A stretch of 64,000 nt of DNA from Phytophthora colocasiae (GCA_018806915.1 JAGKQI010000042.1:62001-126000); one strand, 5' to 3'. Counted from the stretch's first letter, positions 30,317-42,814 are shown. The notes: generated by a model not told the origin, from the letters alone. Program-made: numbers and translations.

Positions 30317-32142
30317 CACTGCATGTGTAGGTAGGTTCTTAGCGTTTAATAAAACCTGGTCACCGACCTTAAATTCCCCATACATTGCTTCTACCTTTGT
30401 ATCCGCTTGTTCCTTCTGGAACGTCTTGGCTTTCAGCCATCGCGTCACGTACACGGCGTAATACGCTCAATCTCACCGAGAGGAAGTCATCGACTTGTTT
30501 ACGCACAGCAGAAGGGCTGATATCAGCAAGCTCGGAGTCGAGCGACGGCACAGCCTCTCCCCCACCAAGCCCAAGGCTACCGCGTGGCGGAGTGAGCGGA
30601 ACGCGCGGGTGCGCAAGGCCGTTCACGTAGAACGGGGTGAAGCCTGTCGAGGCATGCACCGCATTGTTCATGGAGAACTCAACGAGAGGGAGCATAGCGC
30701 TCCAACGCTTCGGCGTTTCAGCGCATACGCTGCGGAGGATGTCCTCCAGAACGCGGTTCACGCGTTCGGTCTGACCGTCGGTCTGCGGATGGTCCGCCGT
30801 GGACATGTCCAGTCGAGTGCCCAGCACCTTGAAGACGGACGTCCAGAAGTGACCCGTGAAACGGGGATCTCGATCCGAGACAATGGTCTCAGGCAGCCCA
30901 TGCTGGCGGGAAGACCCGATCGATGAAGATCGTCGCTGTACCAGCACCATCGACGGTGTCCGGCACAGCCGCTAGATGAGCCATCTTGCCTCAGACGGTC
31001 AACAAAGACCACCACGCCCGTGTTGCCTGCCGGAGTCCTTCGGCAGGCCAAACACAAAGTCCATACTTATGGACTGCCAACACCCAGAGGGTACAGGTAA
31101 GCTCGCCAAAGGCGCAGCCGCATGCGGCGAGGGTTTAACCCGCTGACACGTCTCGCACGTGCGCACATATGTGCTGACCCACTTGTACATCTTCGGCCAC
31201 CAGGTACATGGAGCTCACCGAGCCGTACGTCTTCTCGCGACCGAGGTGGCCGCCTGTGGGGTGTGTCGTGAGCCTCATAGAGGATACGGTACTTCAGATC
31301 CTCATCGTGAGGAACTACCACTCGTGGTGGGTCATCCTGACCCGTGCTGTAGTACAGCAGACCGCCTTCCAGGCTGTAGCGTTGGAGTCTCGCCTTTAGG
31401 CGTCGTGACAGAGTCACCTTTGAGTCTTTAAACTCATCGCTCCCCAGAGCTTGGAGCAACGCGACACAAGAGTCGTCCTGAGCGTACGCTGCTCGAACCA
31501 TGTCCGTCACGGACGACGTCACCGAGGTGACATGAGATAACTCATAGTCCGGGCGACGTGATAACGCGTCAGCGAGGACGTTCTGCCTGCCAGGCTTGTA
31601 CTTCACCTCGAATTTATACTCCGCAAAGAAGGAGAGCCATCGGGCCATCCTCTGCGAGAGGTGAGGCGACTGCGTCGCTGTGCGTAGTGACGCATGATCC
31701 GTGTAGATCACAAACGGCTTGGAGCCGAGCAGGTGAACCCTGAATTTGACGAGAGCGTACTTCATCGCAAGTAGCTCCTTGTCATGAACTGGATAGTTCT
31801 TCTCAGCAGCCTTGAGCTGTCGCGACTCAAACGCAATGACGCGTTCGCGCCCTTCGGCGTCCGCTTGTAGCAAAGCACTGCCGATGGCAAAGTCAGAGGC
31901 GTCACAGACGACAATAAACGGACGAGCGGGGTCTGGCAGCGCCAGTATCGGTGCCTGAAGCAGGCTATCCTGATACAAGTGAACGCATTCTCGTGCTCGG
32001 CACGCCATACCCACTCGGCATCCTTCTTAAGGAGATCCGTCAGTGGCCGAGCCAACTCAGCGTAGTTCTCGCTGTACTTGTGCAAGTAGTTGGCCAAACC
32101 CAGCCACTTACGCAAGTCCTTCTGGTTCAAGGGAACCGGTTA
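29563..32142 (-). pseudogene. pol: pol, RNase H, integrase and chromodomain, copy 3
   Basis: RNase H is read in 31067-32014 (VCDASD, HDKEL, YTDHASL, VLADALSR all present). Integrase is split over 30999-31190, 30758-31057 and 30369-30950 (VSDRDPRF, TDGQTERVN); the GPF part is in 30089-30454. The chromodomain tail ends at the TAG equivalent at 29563-29565 and is out of frame. The shared TAA is at 32140-32142. Confidence 0.85.
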
Positions 32143-34249
32143 ATCCACAATGGCCTTGACCTTTGCTGGATCAGCACGAAGGCCATGCTTCCCAATGAAG
32201 CACCCTAGGAAGGGATTTCTTCCGCGCCAAAGACGCACTTGTCTGCGTTGGCGTACAGCTTGTTCGTGCGCATGCACTCGAGCACAGCTCTCACGTGTTC
32301 CACGTGCACCTCAACGTCAGTCTTGCCGTGTTCGGCCTGACTGTGGACGAACACGTCGTCAAAGTACGTTTGTGCGAATGCCCGTAGGGGCCTGAACAGC
32401 TGCGTCACTAGACGATTGAACGTTGCGGGCGCGTTCGAGAGCTCCTTGGGGCATGACGAGCCACTCCTCAAGAGCATACCGCTCAGGGTGCTCACCGCTG
32501 TAAGCGGAATATCACTGGCTCGCATGAGCAGCTGATAGTACCCATCGACTAAGTCGAGTGCACTGTACATGGTGCAACCCACCATGTTGTTCTGAAGAAC
32601 ATCCTTCCTAGGAATCGGCGTCTGCGCCGGAATCGTGGCAGTGTTGAGCTTGTTAAAAGCGTGAACGATACGCCACTTGCCATTCGGCTTTCTGACACAG
32701 AACGTTGGCGCGGAATGCGGAGACTTGCTCTCGCGCACGAGACCCGCCGCGTGCTTCGCACGGAAGAAGGCGTCAATGACGTCGCATTGCTCTTTAGGAA
32801 GAGGCCACTGTCGGGTCACGCAGTACTTAGTTCCGGGAACTAAGTCGATCTCATGACGAACGCCTCGGTCGGGAGGCAGGCCACTCGGTGGTTCCTTCGA
32901 GACAACGTCTCCATATTCCTTCAGCAAGGAGTGGAAGGGATCCGAGGGATTCTTGAGGATCTCCGATCCACTCCTGGCGTTCAACGCCTTCTTGACTTCG
33001 GCCAAGACGGACTCGTCAACGAGGGACGACGAGTTTAACTCCTCCTCAGGTCGAACGATGACCACCTCGGCGGAATTCGCCAGCCTTCAAGGCATCGCCA
33101 AAGTCGGCGAAGGACATCTCTTCTAGCTCAAGGAGCTTGTCAACACTTCGGGCAAGTCGTCCAGCAGGACACTGCCTTCGGCACTTTTCCGCCCACCCAT
33201 CAACCAGAGTGTATAGCTGCCCACAGCCCTCCGGTGCGTCGGCAATTGACGTCACGGATGACTCAGACGCAGAGCGTCTCGCCCGAAGGGCCTTACGACG
33301 TCTTCGCCTAGCCGAAGATCGTCTACTCGACGGAGTACGTGCCGTCGCACAAGTTTCGGCCTCTCTCGGCCCAGTGTCAGGGACACTCAGCGATCCACCT
33401 CGGTCGACGACCGATGCCGCTCAGCGGAGTACGTGCCGCTGCACAATCAATGACCGTAACAGGTCCAGTGTCAGAGACACTCAGCGATCGACTTGGTCCA
33501 CGACCAGTATCACTCGACGGAGTACGTGCCGCCCCACAGTTCACGGCCTGGTAAGGCCCGATGCCATCGGCATCCAGTGACGGTCCATGACCGGCGTCAC
33601 TCGGGTTACGTGAGCTTTGCCCACACGTTGACTCACTGCCAACCAGCGCTATGCGCTCAACAGGGCTGCGATCCTCGCACTCGGTGCTGTCCACTAACTC
33701 GGACACACCGACTTCCAGCATCATTGCCGACTCGGCTCGATGCTCGCGCCAATAGCGCTTCTGCTTCCTAGCAGAGGTGGGTTCATGACTCGCCAAAGCT
33801 CCACTAGGAGAGAAGTGCGTAGCACCTAAGGTCTTCGACCTCCAGTCGATCCATGGCTCGTGGCGCTCCAGCCACGCCATACCAAGGATGAGGTCGTACC
33901 TCGAATCCAGGTCCAAGACCAAGCAGCGTTCCACGCTGTCGAAGTCCAGGAACTTCAGCCGTAGGTCCATGGGGACCTTGGCTGCCGTGACACGGACGCC
34001 CGTCGCTAGACGGACAGTGACGGTGTCACCTCTTCGCGCTCGAAGCGCCTCAGCATATTGCTGACTACCCTCAACGGTGGAGCGTCTGACGTAGTTGCCA
34101 GACGCTCCTGAATCGATCAACACGATCCACGGCTTCTCGAAGCCCTTCACGTCCATTGCATGGACGACCAGCAAGCCCTGCTTGCTCACACGTTCCGTGT
34201 TCAAGAGCACGGAGCTCTTCGGGGCTGAGCCCCAGTGCCTCTCACGCAC
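32140..34249 (-). pseudogene. pol: pol, protease and RT, copy 3
   Basis: Protease plus repetitive linker are open at 33377-34249 (LIDSGASGNYV present, HAMDVKG insertion of one codon relative to copy 1). RT is open at 32205-33065 with DLVDGYYQ and TYFDDVF, but 20 residues before the active site are read out of frame between two indels near 32442 and 32468. The join of the two frames is broken near 33073-33190. Confidence 0.86.
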
Positions 34250-34267
34250 TGCAGAACTCAGTTCTTC

Positions 34268-34309
34268 CCCAGTAGACCGCCCCGCGTCTACTGGGAGCCG
34301 TCGTTTCCC
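34268..34309 (-). promoter_or_regulatory. candidate -1 ribosomal frameshift signal, copy 3
   Basis: Same as copy 1 base for base: G GGA AAC at 34309-34303, 7-nt spacer, 10-bp stem 34295-34286 with 34277-34268, gag TAG at 34290-34288 in the stem. Confidence 0.62.
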
Positions 34310-35259
34310 TGGGCAGAGCCCAAAGCGGGACCCGCGACAGGGTTGCGGCCATTCTGGCCGGCGCGCTCTTTGCGCAGAGGGCAGTTGGGCCTCAGGTGTG
34401 TGGGACTACCACACGTGTAGCACCGACGAGTGCTCATACGCTGCACCGCAGCTCGTAGCTCGGCTACTTCATCTTCCAGCATAGCTGAGGTCCATGGGTT
34501 CGGGTCCCCCGGACCCTGTGCTATTAGCACCGACCCTCGACAACTTAAAGTTGTGTTCAGCATTCAATGCCACGCTAACAGCGTCCTCGAAGGTGCGAGG
34601 ATTCTGACGGAATGCCTCCGTCCTGGCCACGCCAGCTCTCAGACCTTCCATGAAGATAGTCACAGTGACCACCTCAGGTAGAGGATCGGCAGCCATGCCG
34701 GCAATGAGCGTGCGCAGCTCTTGGACATAGTCCACCAGGTCCTTCTTGCCCTGTCGGCAAGCGAGGAAGCGTGACCGCACGCGATACGCCTGGTTAGGTG
34801 GAGCAAATACTTGCGTAAGTTTGGCCTTAAGCTCACCCCAAGTGGGGAAGGCCATTTCTACCGACGTCCCAGACGTCAAGGCCCATTCTCGTGCTCGACC
34901 TTCGAGCTTAGAGATGGCGAACGCCACGCGTTGGCCTTCCAACTGGAGCATAGCGGCCCCCATGGCCATCTCGACCTCTCGGGTCCACAATAGGAGGTTC
35001 TCTCCTTCGTGCCCGTGAAAGGTCTTCACGCTGAGCGTGACGGGCTTAGCTCTCAGAGCAGGATTAACTCCTTTACATTCCGCTGAATGTGCTCAACGAG
35101 AGCGTTCTCGTACGAGGCAAATGCCTCCAGGCGCGCGTTGACGGCCTCCGGCCCTTGAGACGCTGGGTGCGCCATACCTTCAGGGCCCAGCAAGGACGTA
35201 AGCTTGTTAAGCGTGTCCCGCTGACTCGGAGTCAAGTGAGCGTATGCTTCTGGCTCCAT
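34288..35259 (-). pseudogene. gag: gag, copy 3
   Basis: ATG 35259. Three pieces: 35053-35265, 34469-35029 (capsid core) and 34288-34563 (CCHC knuckle [14 protein letters not shown]). Two breaks: a missing T in the run near 35073 and an extra C near 34477. Otherwise colinear with the intact gag of copy 1. Confidence 0.88.
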
Positions 35260-35297
35260 TCTCACAGAGAAACAGTCTTCAACTCAGGAGTTGGATT

Positions 35298-35314
35298 GAC
35301 TACAAGTGCTACCA
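35298..35314 (-). other. primer binding site, copy 3
   Basis: TGGTAGCACTTGTAGTC, two bases from the 5' LTR. Confidence 0.65.
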
Positions 35315-35316
35315 GA

Positions 35317-35728
35317 TGCAGCGGGGCTGCGTAGGTGTGCACGGCACAGAGGAAGTTGGGTTGACTCGTAGAGTCCTGCTTGCAAGGCACTAGCCTTCGG
35401 TTCTATACAAGAACCAAGTAGTCCACTAAATACGGGACTCTCACAATCAGTGTCCCTATAATAAAGGAACTAACACTAATTATGTAAAATGCAAACTGAT
35501 TTTTATTTATTTTATTGCCCTAATCCTGAATGTAACGGATTTAGTATCTAACATACTAAATCCTAATCAAATGTAATGTGTGGCTCTGAGCTAACAGCCA
35601 GCAACTGGCTACATGTGTGACGTGTGAGAAACACTATGTGTTGTACACGGATCTGTGACTTGTGACCTGGATGGTGTATACCACACCTATTGTAGCCAAG
35701 GCGCGCAGCGCCGTGTAACCCCGTTACA
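35317..35728 (-). repeat. 5' LTR of copy 3
   Basis: 412 bp. It carries the full hairpin series including TGTAAC-CCC-GTTACA at the right end. Confidence 0.95.
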
Positions 35729-35733
35729 TATGT
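35729..35733. other. target site duplication TATGT, right of copy 3
   Basis: Partner of 27815-27819. Confidence 0.9.
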
Positions 35734-35909
35734 AGTAGGGGTATTGTGAGTGGCGGACGATGTGGAGCGTGAAGAGAGGTCGATGTAGTAGTAGGGAGGG
35801 TGTGTAAGGTGTGTATGGTGCAGGTGGTGCAGGTGTTTAAGCATGGTTTGTAGAGTTGTGGTGTGTGTTCTAGGGGTTGAAAATGTGTGTGTTTTTGTGT
35901 GTTGTAAGA

Positions 35910-35981
35910 GCCCCTATAGCTCAGTGGTAGAGCACCCGCTTAGTAAGCGGAAGGTCGGTAGTTCAATCCTGCCTGGGGGCA
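35910..35981 (+). tRNA. trnT-AGU: tRNA-Thr(AGU), unit 16
   Basis: Complete 72-nt copy, anticodon AGT at 35942-35944. Only two TGGTGCAGG copies upstream. Confidence 0.97.
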
Positions 35982-36829
35982 AACTCCTTGCATTCGTTTC
36001 GCGTGCGCACGCTCTGTGTGTCGTTCGTGATCGAGGCGTGTTGCACGCCATCTTTGCTCTTTTGCTCTTTTGCTCTTTTGCTCTTTTGCTCTTTTGCTCT
36101 AGCTCTTGCACAGCTGCACGCTACCTCTTTTCGAGTCGCGTTAATGCACTCACTTGCCTAAAACCACGCGCTTCCCTCGACATTCGCTGCAATACAATAC
36201 ACTAGATACACTACTCCAGTCCCACCCAGTCCCACCTAGTCCTACCTAGTCCCGCTGGTCCTTTCAATTCGTCTTTCCAAGAAGTACCGTGTCGCTTGTA
36301 CTTGCTGTCGTCTTTATTTTCTGATCACCAAATGGGCTAACGGTGGCACGCGTATTGGATAGTGAACAGTCCATAGCGTCAATGGCAACTTCGGCCGTAG
36401 TAGAGGACCGGCGCGCTCATTTCAGGTGGATGGATGGCCATCGAGAGGCGAAAAGCCGTCACATCGAATGACTCGTTTGGTACATGTACACATCGGCCCA
36501 TCGAAGCTAACCATCGCAAGCTATGGATCGTGAGGCACTGTTGACACGTACCTCACAGCACGGTGTTGTGGAGTAGGCAGAGTGAGTGAGAGCGTTGGCG
36601 ATATTGGTGTCGAGCGATAGTATGGGGTGTTATGTAGTAGGGGTATTGTGAGTGGCGGACGATGTGGAGCGTGAAGAGAGGTCGATGTAGTAGTAGGGAG
36701 GGTGTGTAAGGTGTGTATGGTGCAGGTGGTGCAGGTGGTGCAGGTGGTGCAGGTGTTTAAGCATGGTTTGTAGAGTTGTGGTGTGTGTTCTAGGGGTTGA
36801 AAATGTGTGTGTTTTTGTGTGTTGTAAGA

Positions 36830-36901
36830 GCCCCTATAGCTCAGTGGTAGAGCACCCGCTTAGTAAGCGGAAGGTCGGTAGTTCAATCCTGCCTGGGGGC
36901 A
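36830..36901 (+). tRNA. trnT-AGU: tRNA-Thr(AGU), unit 17
   Basis: Complete 72-nt copy, anticodon AGT at 36862-36864. Confidence 0.97.
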
Positions 36902-37746
36902 AACTCCTTGCATTCGTTTCGCGTGCGCACGCTCTGTGTGTCGTTCGTGATCGAGGCGTGTTGCACGCCATCTTTGCTCTTTGCTCTTTTGCTCTTTTGC
37001 TCTTTTGCTCTTTGCTCTAGCTCTTGCACAGCTGCACGCTACCTCTTTCGAGTCGCGTTAATGCACTCACTTGCCTAAAACCACGCGCTTCCCTCGACAT
37101 TCGCTGCAATACAATACACTAGATAACTACTCCAGTCCCACCCAGTCCCCACCTAGTCCTACCTAGTCCCGCTGGTCCTTTCAATTCGTCTTTCCAAGAA
37201 GTACCGTGTCGCTTGTACTTGCTGTCGTCTTTATTTTCTGATCACCAAATGGGCTAACGGTGGCACGCGTATTGGATAGTGAACAGTCCATAGCGTCAAT
37301 GGCAACTTCTGGCCGTAGTAGAGGACCGGTGCGCTCATTTCAGGTGGATGGATGGCCATCGAGAGGCGAAAAGCCGTCACATCGAATGACTCGTTTGGTA
37401 CATGTACCCATCGGCCCATCGAAGCTAACCATCGCAAGCTATGGATCGTGAGGCACTGTTGACACGTACCTCACAGCACGGTGTTGTGGAGTAGGCAGAG
37501 TGAGTGAGAGCGTTGGCGATATTGGTGTCGAGCGATAGTATGGGGGTGTTATGTAGTAGGTATTGTGAGTGGCGGACGATGTGGAGCGTGAAGAGGTCAG
37601 ATGTAGTAGTAGGGAGGGTGTGTAAGGTGTGTATGGTGCAGGTGGTGCAGGTGGTGCAGGTGGTGCAGGTGTTTAAGCATGGTTTGTAGAGTTGTGGTGT
37701 GTGTTCTAGGGGTTGGAAAATGTGTGTGTTTTTGTGTGTTGTAAGA

Positions 37747-37818
37747 GCCCCTATAGCTCAGTGGTAGAGCACCCGCTTAGTAAGCGGGAAGGTCGGTAGT
37801 TCAATCCTGCCTGGGGCA
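37747..37818 (+). tRNA. trnT-AGU: tRNA-Thr(AGU), unit 18 (two indels)
   Basis: Anticodon AGT at 37779-37781. It has an extra G after the anticodon stem (GCGGGAAGG) and lacks one G in the acceptor (TGGGGC). The extra G would allow a fifth proper pair C-G in the anticodon stem. Confidence 0.9.
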
Positions 37819-38518
37819 AACTCCTTGTATTCGTTTCGCGTGCGCACGCTCTGTGTGTCGTTCGTGATCGAGGCGTGTTGCACGCCATCTTTGCTCTTTT
37901 GCTCTTTTGCTCTTTTGCTCTTTTGCTCTTTTGCTCTTTTGCTCTTTTGCTCTTTTGCTCTTTTGCTCTTTGCTCTTTTGCTCTAGCTCTTGCACAGCTG
38001 CACGCTACACTCTTTTCGAGTCGCGTTAATGCACTCACTTGCCTAAAACCACGCGCTTCCCTCGACATTCGCTGCAATACAATACACTAGATACACTACT
38101 CCAGTCCCACCCAGTCCCACCTAGTCCTACCTAGTCCCGCTGGTCCTTTCAATTCGTCTTTCCAAGAAGTACCGTGTCGCTTGTACTTGCTGTCGTCTAT
38201 ATTTTCTGATCACCAAATGGGCTAACGGTGGCACGCGTATTGGATAGTGAACAGTCCATAGCGTCAATGGCAACTTCGGCCGTAGTAGAGGACCGGCGCG
38301 CTCATTTCAGGTGGATGGATGGCCATCGAGAGGCGAAAAGCCGTCACATCGAATGACTCGTTTGGTACATGTACACATCCCGGCCCATCGAAGCTAACCA
38401 TCGCAAGCTATGGATCGTGAGGCACTGTTGGACACGTACCTCACAGCACGGTGTTGTGGAGTAGGCAGAGTGAGTGAGAGCGTTGGCGATATTGGTGTCG
38501 AGCGATAGTATGGGGTGT

Positions 38519-38523
38519 TATGT
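38519..38523. other. target site duplication TATGT, left of copy 4
   Basis: Partner at 46389-46393. Confidence 0.9.
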
Positions 38524-38935
38524 TGCAGCGGGCTGCGTAGGTGTGCACGGCACAGAGGAAGTTGAGTTGACTCGTAGAGTCCTGCTTGCAAGGCACTAGC
38601 CTTCGGTTCTATACAAGAACCAAGTAGTCCACTAAATACAGGACTCTCACAATCAGTGTCCCTATAATAAAGGAACTAACACTAATTATGTAAAATGCAA
38701 ACTGATTTTTATTTATTTTATTGCCCCTAATCCTGAATGTAACGGATTTAGTATCTAACATACTAAATCCTAATCAAATGTAATGTGTGGCTCTGAGCTA
38801 ACAGCCAGCAACTGGCTACATGTGTGACGTGTGAGAAACACTATGTGTTGTACACGGATCTGTGACTTGTGACCTGGATGGTGTATACCACACCTATTGT
38901 AGCCAAGGCGCGCAGCTCGGTGTAACCCCGTTACA
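38524..38935 (-). repeat. 3' LTR of copy 4
   Basis: 412 bp; both LTRs of this copy read CAGGACTC at the site that is CGGGACTC in copies 3 and 5. Confidence 0.95.
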
Positions 38936-38943
38936 CCCTCCCC
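38936..38943 (-). other. polypurine tract, copy 4
   Basis: Minus strand GGGGAGGG next to the LTR; the ACC before it in other copies is changed to GC here. Confidence 0.7.
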
Positions 38944-39227
38944 GCAAACCGTGGATACGGAGTATCTACAACTGTAGACATAACTGCCTTGTCAAGGCCT
39001 GTCACCGGCAACTTTCCGATAAAGAAATCTCTCAACGAGAGTGCGCGGGTGCGCTGGCTCAACGAGCACATTCTTCAATTCTCCCCAGCGAGCCAACCGC
39101 TCCTGAGGTGTCCAGTGACCAGGCGTCTACGCCCCAGCGCCTCAGCGCTTTCCGGTCTGAGCCCTCGGCTCCTCTCACGCTCTCCGATTCGGAGTATTTC
39201 GCGGCGTCTCGCCTTCGCTACGGAGCG

Positions 39228-41002
39228 ATGTTCAAGCGCCAGCCCGACGTCAAGTGGTAGCGGTGGCTCACCCTTCGAGTACACGACAGCGTCGCCGAGC
39301 GCGCGACCCACGTCGCTCTCCTGCAGAGGAAGGCGAGGTCGAAGTGGACTACGAGGAGTCCGAACAGGGCGATGCCCATGCGTCTCCTGCCCCTGCGAGC
39401 CCTCGGACGACCCGATCTGAGCTGCGCTCTCCACGCGATCCGCGTCGGTACTCAATTCCTCGGCAGCTGCGGCGGCCAATCCGTTCCCGGAGGGACCTTC
39501 GAGCCTCGTGCTCTCAACGCGTTGCGCAACGCACCACCGCTTCCTGCTCGCGATGAGCCAGAGCCACTCAAGGGAGTCGAAGACGCGATCAACAACCCTC
39601 TGGATGAGGCACAGGAGGCTTCCCTGAGCGGTGCTCCAGAGTCACGTCGACCGGTCCAACGGGACATCGTGGGGACTTCGTCGCGGCGCGACTACGGCTT
39701 CGAGCCTCGCGACCCTGCCGAGCAGGTGAAGCAGTTGATGGCGCAGCCAAACCTGCATGGTTACGCCATAGGCAATCCTCCACGTACGGTGGCTGAGACT
39801 CAGCAGCGACAGGGGCTCCATGAGCGTTTCCTGACCCCGCAGGTGTGCACACTCGCCGAGTATCGGCAACGCTTAGATAAGCAACGGCGACGGGAGTCTG
39901 TGCCTCAGATGAGGACTTATCCACTCCTGCTCCAAACCGGAGAGACCACCCGGGACTACATGGTCCATGTGGCCACCTGGGCCGAGGCTTCACGGAAGCT
40001 CGCGTCGTTTGACCGGCTCATGGAGAGCTGCGCCGAGGTGGACGTCCGCCTCGCCCGAGGTCTACTCTTCCAGTACGCGAAGATACGCGTGCGGCCCGGC
40101 CGCTTTCCTCGTCACACGACGGCAGTGGCTCCTGCTTTCCAGACCACTATTCCTGCTTCGCAGGACGCTACTTCAGTCTCCAGAGGAGACTCGCTGGCTG
40201 TGCCAGCCACGGACCAGAGCCTGAGCTCGGCTGCAAGTCCGTCAGCTTCTCACACTAGCGGTGAGAAGCGAGTGTCGACCGAGTGGTCGACCTCGAGCCC
40301 TCCGGGCGCCCCGATCTTCGCGATCAAAGCGTCCACGACGTCAGGGCAGTCCTGCCTCAGGGACCCTTCAAACTCCACGAGTTTTGGGAATGAGGATATT
40401 CACGCCACTTCACCAGATACTGGTTTTGACTACGGTGGCGACGCCGCGCCATCAGGCGCTCCACGTGGTAGTGGGAGTCCCCTGCTCATCGAGCAACGGC
40501 GGAGGAGGCCGATTCGCTGCGGAACGCCGTACTCGATGAGTGTGACGAGCGCTATTTGTCGCATCGCGCCTGGTACCAACTCGATCACTCGATCGGTACT
40601 CTCCGGAGTCAGACTCAGTCCCTTCAAGGAACGTCGAGAGTGTTTGGCATTCGCATGCCCGTCTCGCTCATGACATGGAGGAGATTGAAAGCCGGATGGC
40701 TTGGCTCGAAGGTCCTCAGTCCCTGACTGCTCGCCTGCACCAGCAGGAGCTTCAGCTCGCTGAGTTGCGAGGTCAGGTGACGTTGCTGCTGCAGATGACG
40801 CAGCCTGGGCACGTGTCGTCGGTGCCAGCGCCTCCGCGCTCACCCCCGCGGGGTCCCGATATGGCTTAAGCAAGCCGACGTAGAACACCGGGTGTGTTCG
40901 CATCCGCTTTGGCAAGTCAAGCGTGTATGCCAGGCCCTTCTTGGCCACGACCGTAAATGGTCCGATGAAACGCGGACGCAATTTCGTCTTAAAGACATTT
41001 GA
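39228..41002 (+). pseudogene. antisense ORF, copy 4 (frameshifted)
   Basis: Colinear with copy 2 from ATG 39228. A 433-residue frame (39372-40673) includes the conserved middle (MAQPNLHGYAIGN to FQYAKIRVRPGRFP) with arginine codon CGA intact where copies 3 and 5 have TGA. Indels near 39236, 39299, 39514, 40312 and 40472 shift the ends. Some third-position changes (for example FQTTIPASQDAT) show it is a distinct lineage. Confidence 0.47.
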
Positions 41003-42814
41003 CACTGCATGTGTAGGTAGGTTCTTAGCGTTTAATAAAACCTGGTCACCGACCTTAAATTCCCATACATTGCTTCTACCTTTGTATCCGCTTGTTCCTT
41101 CTGAACGTCTTGGCTTTCAGCCATCGCGTCACGTACACGGCGTAATACGCTCAATCTCACCGAGAGGAAGTCATCGACTTGTTTACGCACAGCAGAAGGG
41201 CTGATATCAGCAAGCTCGGAGTCGAGCGACGGCACAGCCTCTCCCCATCCAAGCCCAAGGCTACCGCGTGGCGGTGAGCGGAACGCGCGGGTGCGCAAGG
41301 CCGTTCACGTAGAACGGGTGAAGCCTGTCGAGGCATGCACCGCATTGTTCATGGAGAACTCAACGAGAGGGAGCATAGCGCTCCAACGCTTCGGCGTTTC
41401 AGCGCATACGCTGCGGAGGATGTCCTCAGAACGCGGTTCACGCGTTCGGTCTGACCGTCGGTCTGCGGATGGTCCGCCGTGGACATGTCCAGTCGAGTGC
41501 CCAGCACCTTGAAGACGGACGTCCAGAAGTGACCCGTGAAACGGGGATCTCGATCCGAGACAATGGTCTCAGGCAGCCCATGCTGGCGGAAGACCCGATC
41601 GATGAAGATCGTCGCTGTACCAGCACCATCGACGGTGTCCGGCACAGCCGCTAGATGAGCCATCTTGCTCAGACGGTCAACAAAGACCACCACGCCCGTG
41701 TTGCCTGCCGAGTCCTTCGGCAGGCCAAACCTAAAGTCCATACTTATGGACTGCCAACACCCAGAGGGTACAGGTAAGCTCGCCAAAGGCGCAGCCGCAT
41801 GCGGCGAGGGTTTAACCCGCTGACACGTCTCGCACGTGCGCACATATGTGCTGACCCACTTGTACATCTTCGGCCACCAGTACATGGAGCTCACCGAGCC
41901 GTACGTCTTCTCGCGACCGAGGTGGCCGCCTGTGGGTGTGTCGTGAGCCTCATAGAGGATACGGTACTTCAGATCCTCATCGTGAGGAACTACCACTCGT
42001 GGTGGGTCATCCTGACCCGTGCTGTAGTACAGCAGACCGCCTTCAGGCTGTAGCGTTGGAGTCTCGCCTTTAGGCGTCGTGACAGAGTCACCTTTGAGTC
42101 TTTAAACTCATCGCTCCCCAGAGCTTGGAGCAACGCGACACAAGAGTCGTCCTGAGCGTACGCTGCTCGGAACCATGTCCGTCACGGACGACGTCACCGA
42201 GGTGACATGAGATAACTCATAGTCCGGGCGACGTGATAACGCGTCAGCGAGGACGTTCTGCCTGCCAGGCTTGTACTTCACCTCGAATTTATACTCCGCA
42301 AAGAAGGAGAGCCATCGGGCCATCCTCTGCGAGAGGTGAGGCGACTGCGTCGCTGTGCGTAGTGACGCATGATCCGTGTAGATCACAAACGGCTTGGAGC
42401 CGAGCAGGTGAACCCTGAATTTGACGAGCGTACTTCATCGCAAGTAGCTCCTTGTCATGAACTGGATAGTTCTTCTCAGCAGCCTTGAGCTGTCGCGACT
42501 CAAACGCAATGACGCGTTCGCGCCCTTCGGCGTCCGCTTGTAGCAAAGCACTGCCGATGGCAAAGTCAGAGGCGTCACAGACGACAATAAACGGACGAGC
42601 GGGGTCTGGCAGCGCCAGTATCGGTGCCTGAAGCAGGCTATCCTTGATACAAGTGAACGCATTCTCGTGCTCGGCACGCCATACCCACTCGGCATCCTTC
42701 TTGCGAGATCCGTCAGTGGCCGAGCCAACTCAGCGTAGTTCTCGCTGTACTTGTGCAAGTAGTTGGCCAAACCCAGCCACTTACGCAAGTCCTTCTGGTT
42801 CAAGGAACCGGTTA
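40255..42814 (-). pseudogene. pol: pol, RNase H, integrase and chromodomain linker, copy 4
   Basis: Frame 40430-41005 runs from FKTKLRPRFIGPFTVV through KPYRDPAG directly into the linker SAEALAPTTRAQ, thanks to five Gs at 40845-40849 (four in copies 1, 2 and 5). Integrase core is at 41349-41996 (HDTPTGGH, CETC, SMDF, VSDRD, TDGQTERVN all present). RNase H is split over 42108-42386, 42289-42546 and 42435-42803. The shared TAA is at 42812-42814. Confidence 0.86.

Larger units (their letters stand above)
27820..35728 (-). mobile_element. Ty3/gypsy chromovirus, copy 3 (complete, 7909 bp)
   Basis: Longest of the three complete copies. LTRs at 27820-28229 and 35317-35728, PPT, PBS and TATGT duplications all present. 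Gag and pol are moderately broken by one-base indels. The gag-pol frameshift signal is intact and identical to copy 1. Confidence 0.96.
35729..38523 (+). repeat. tandem tRNA-Thr array, units 16-18
   Basis: Three units of about 918 bp, parallel to units 13-15 in number and in marker order (unit 16 ACACAT, unit 17 ACCCAT, unit 18 TCTATATT with ACACAT). Confidence 0.93.
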
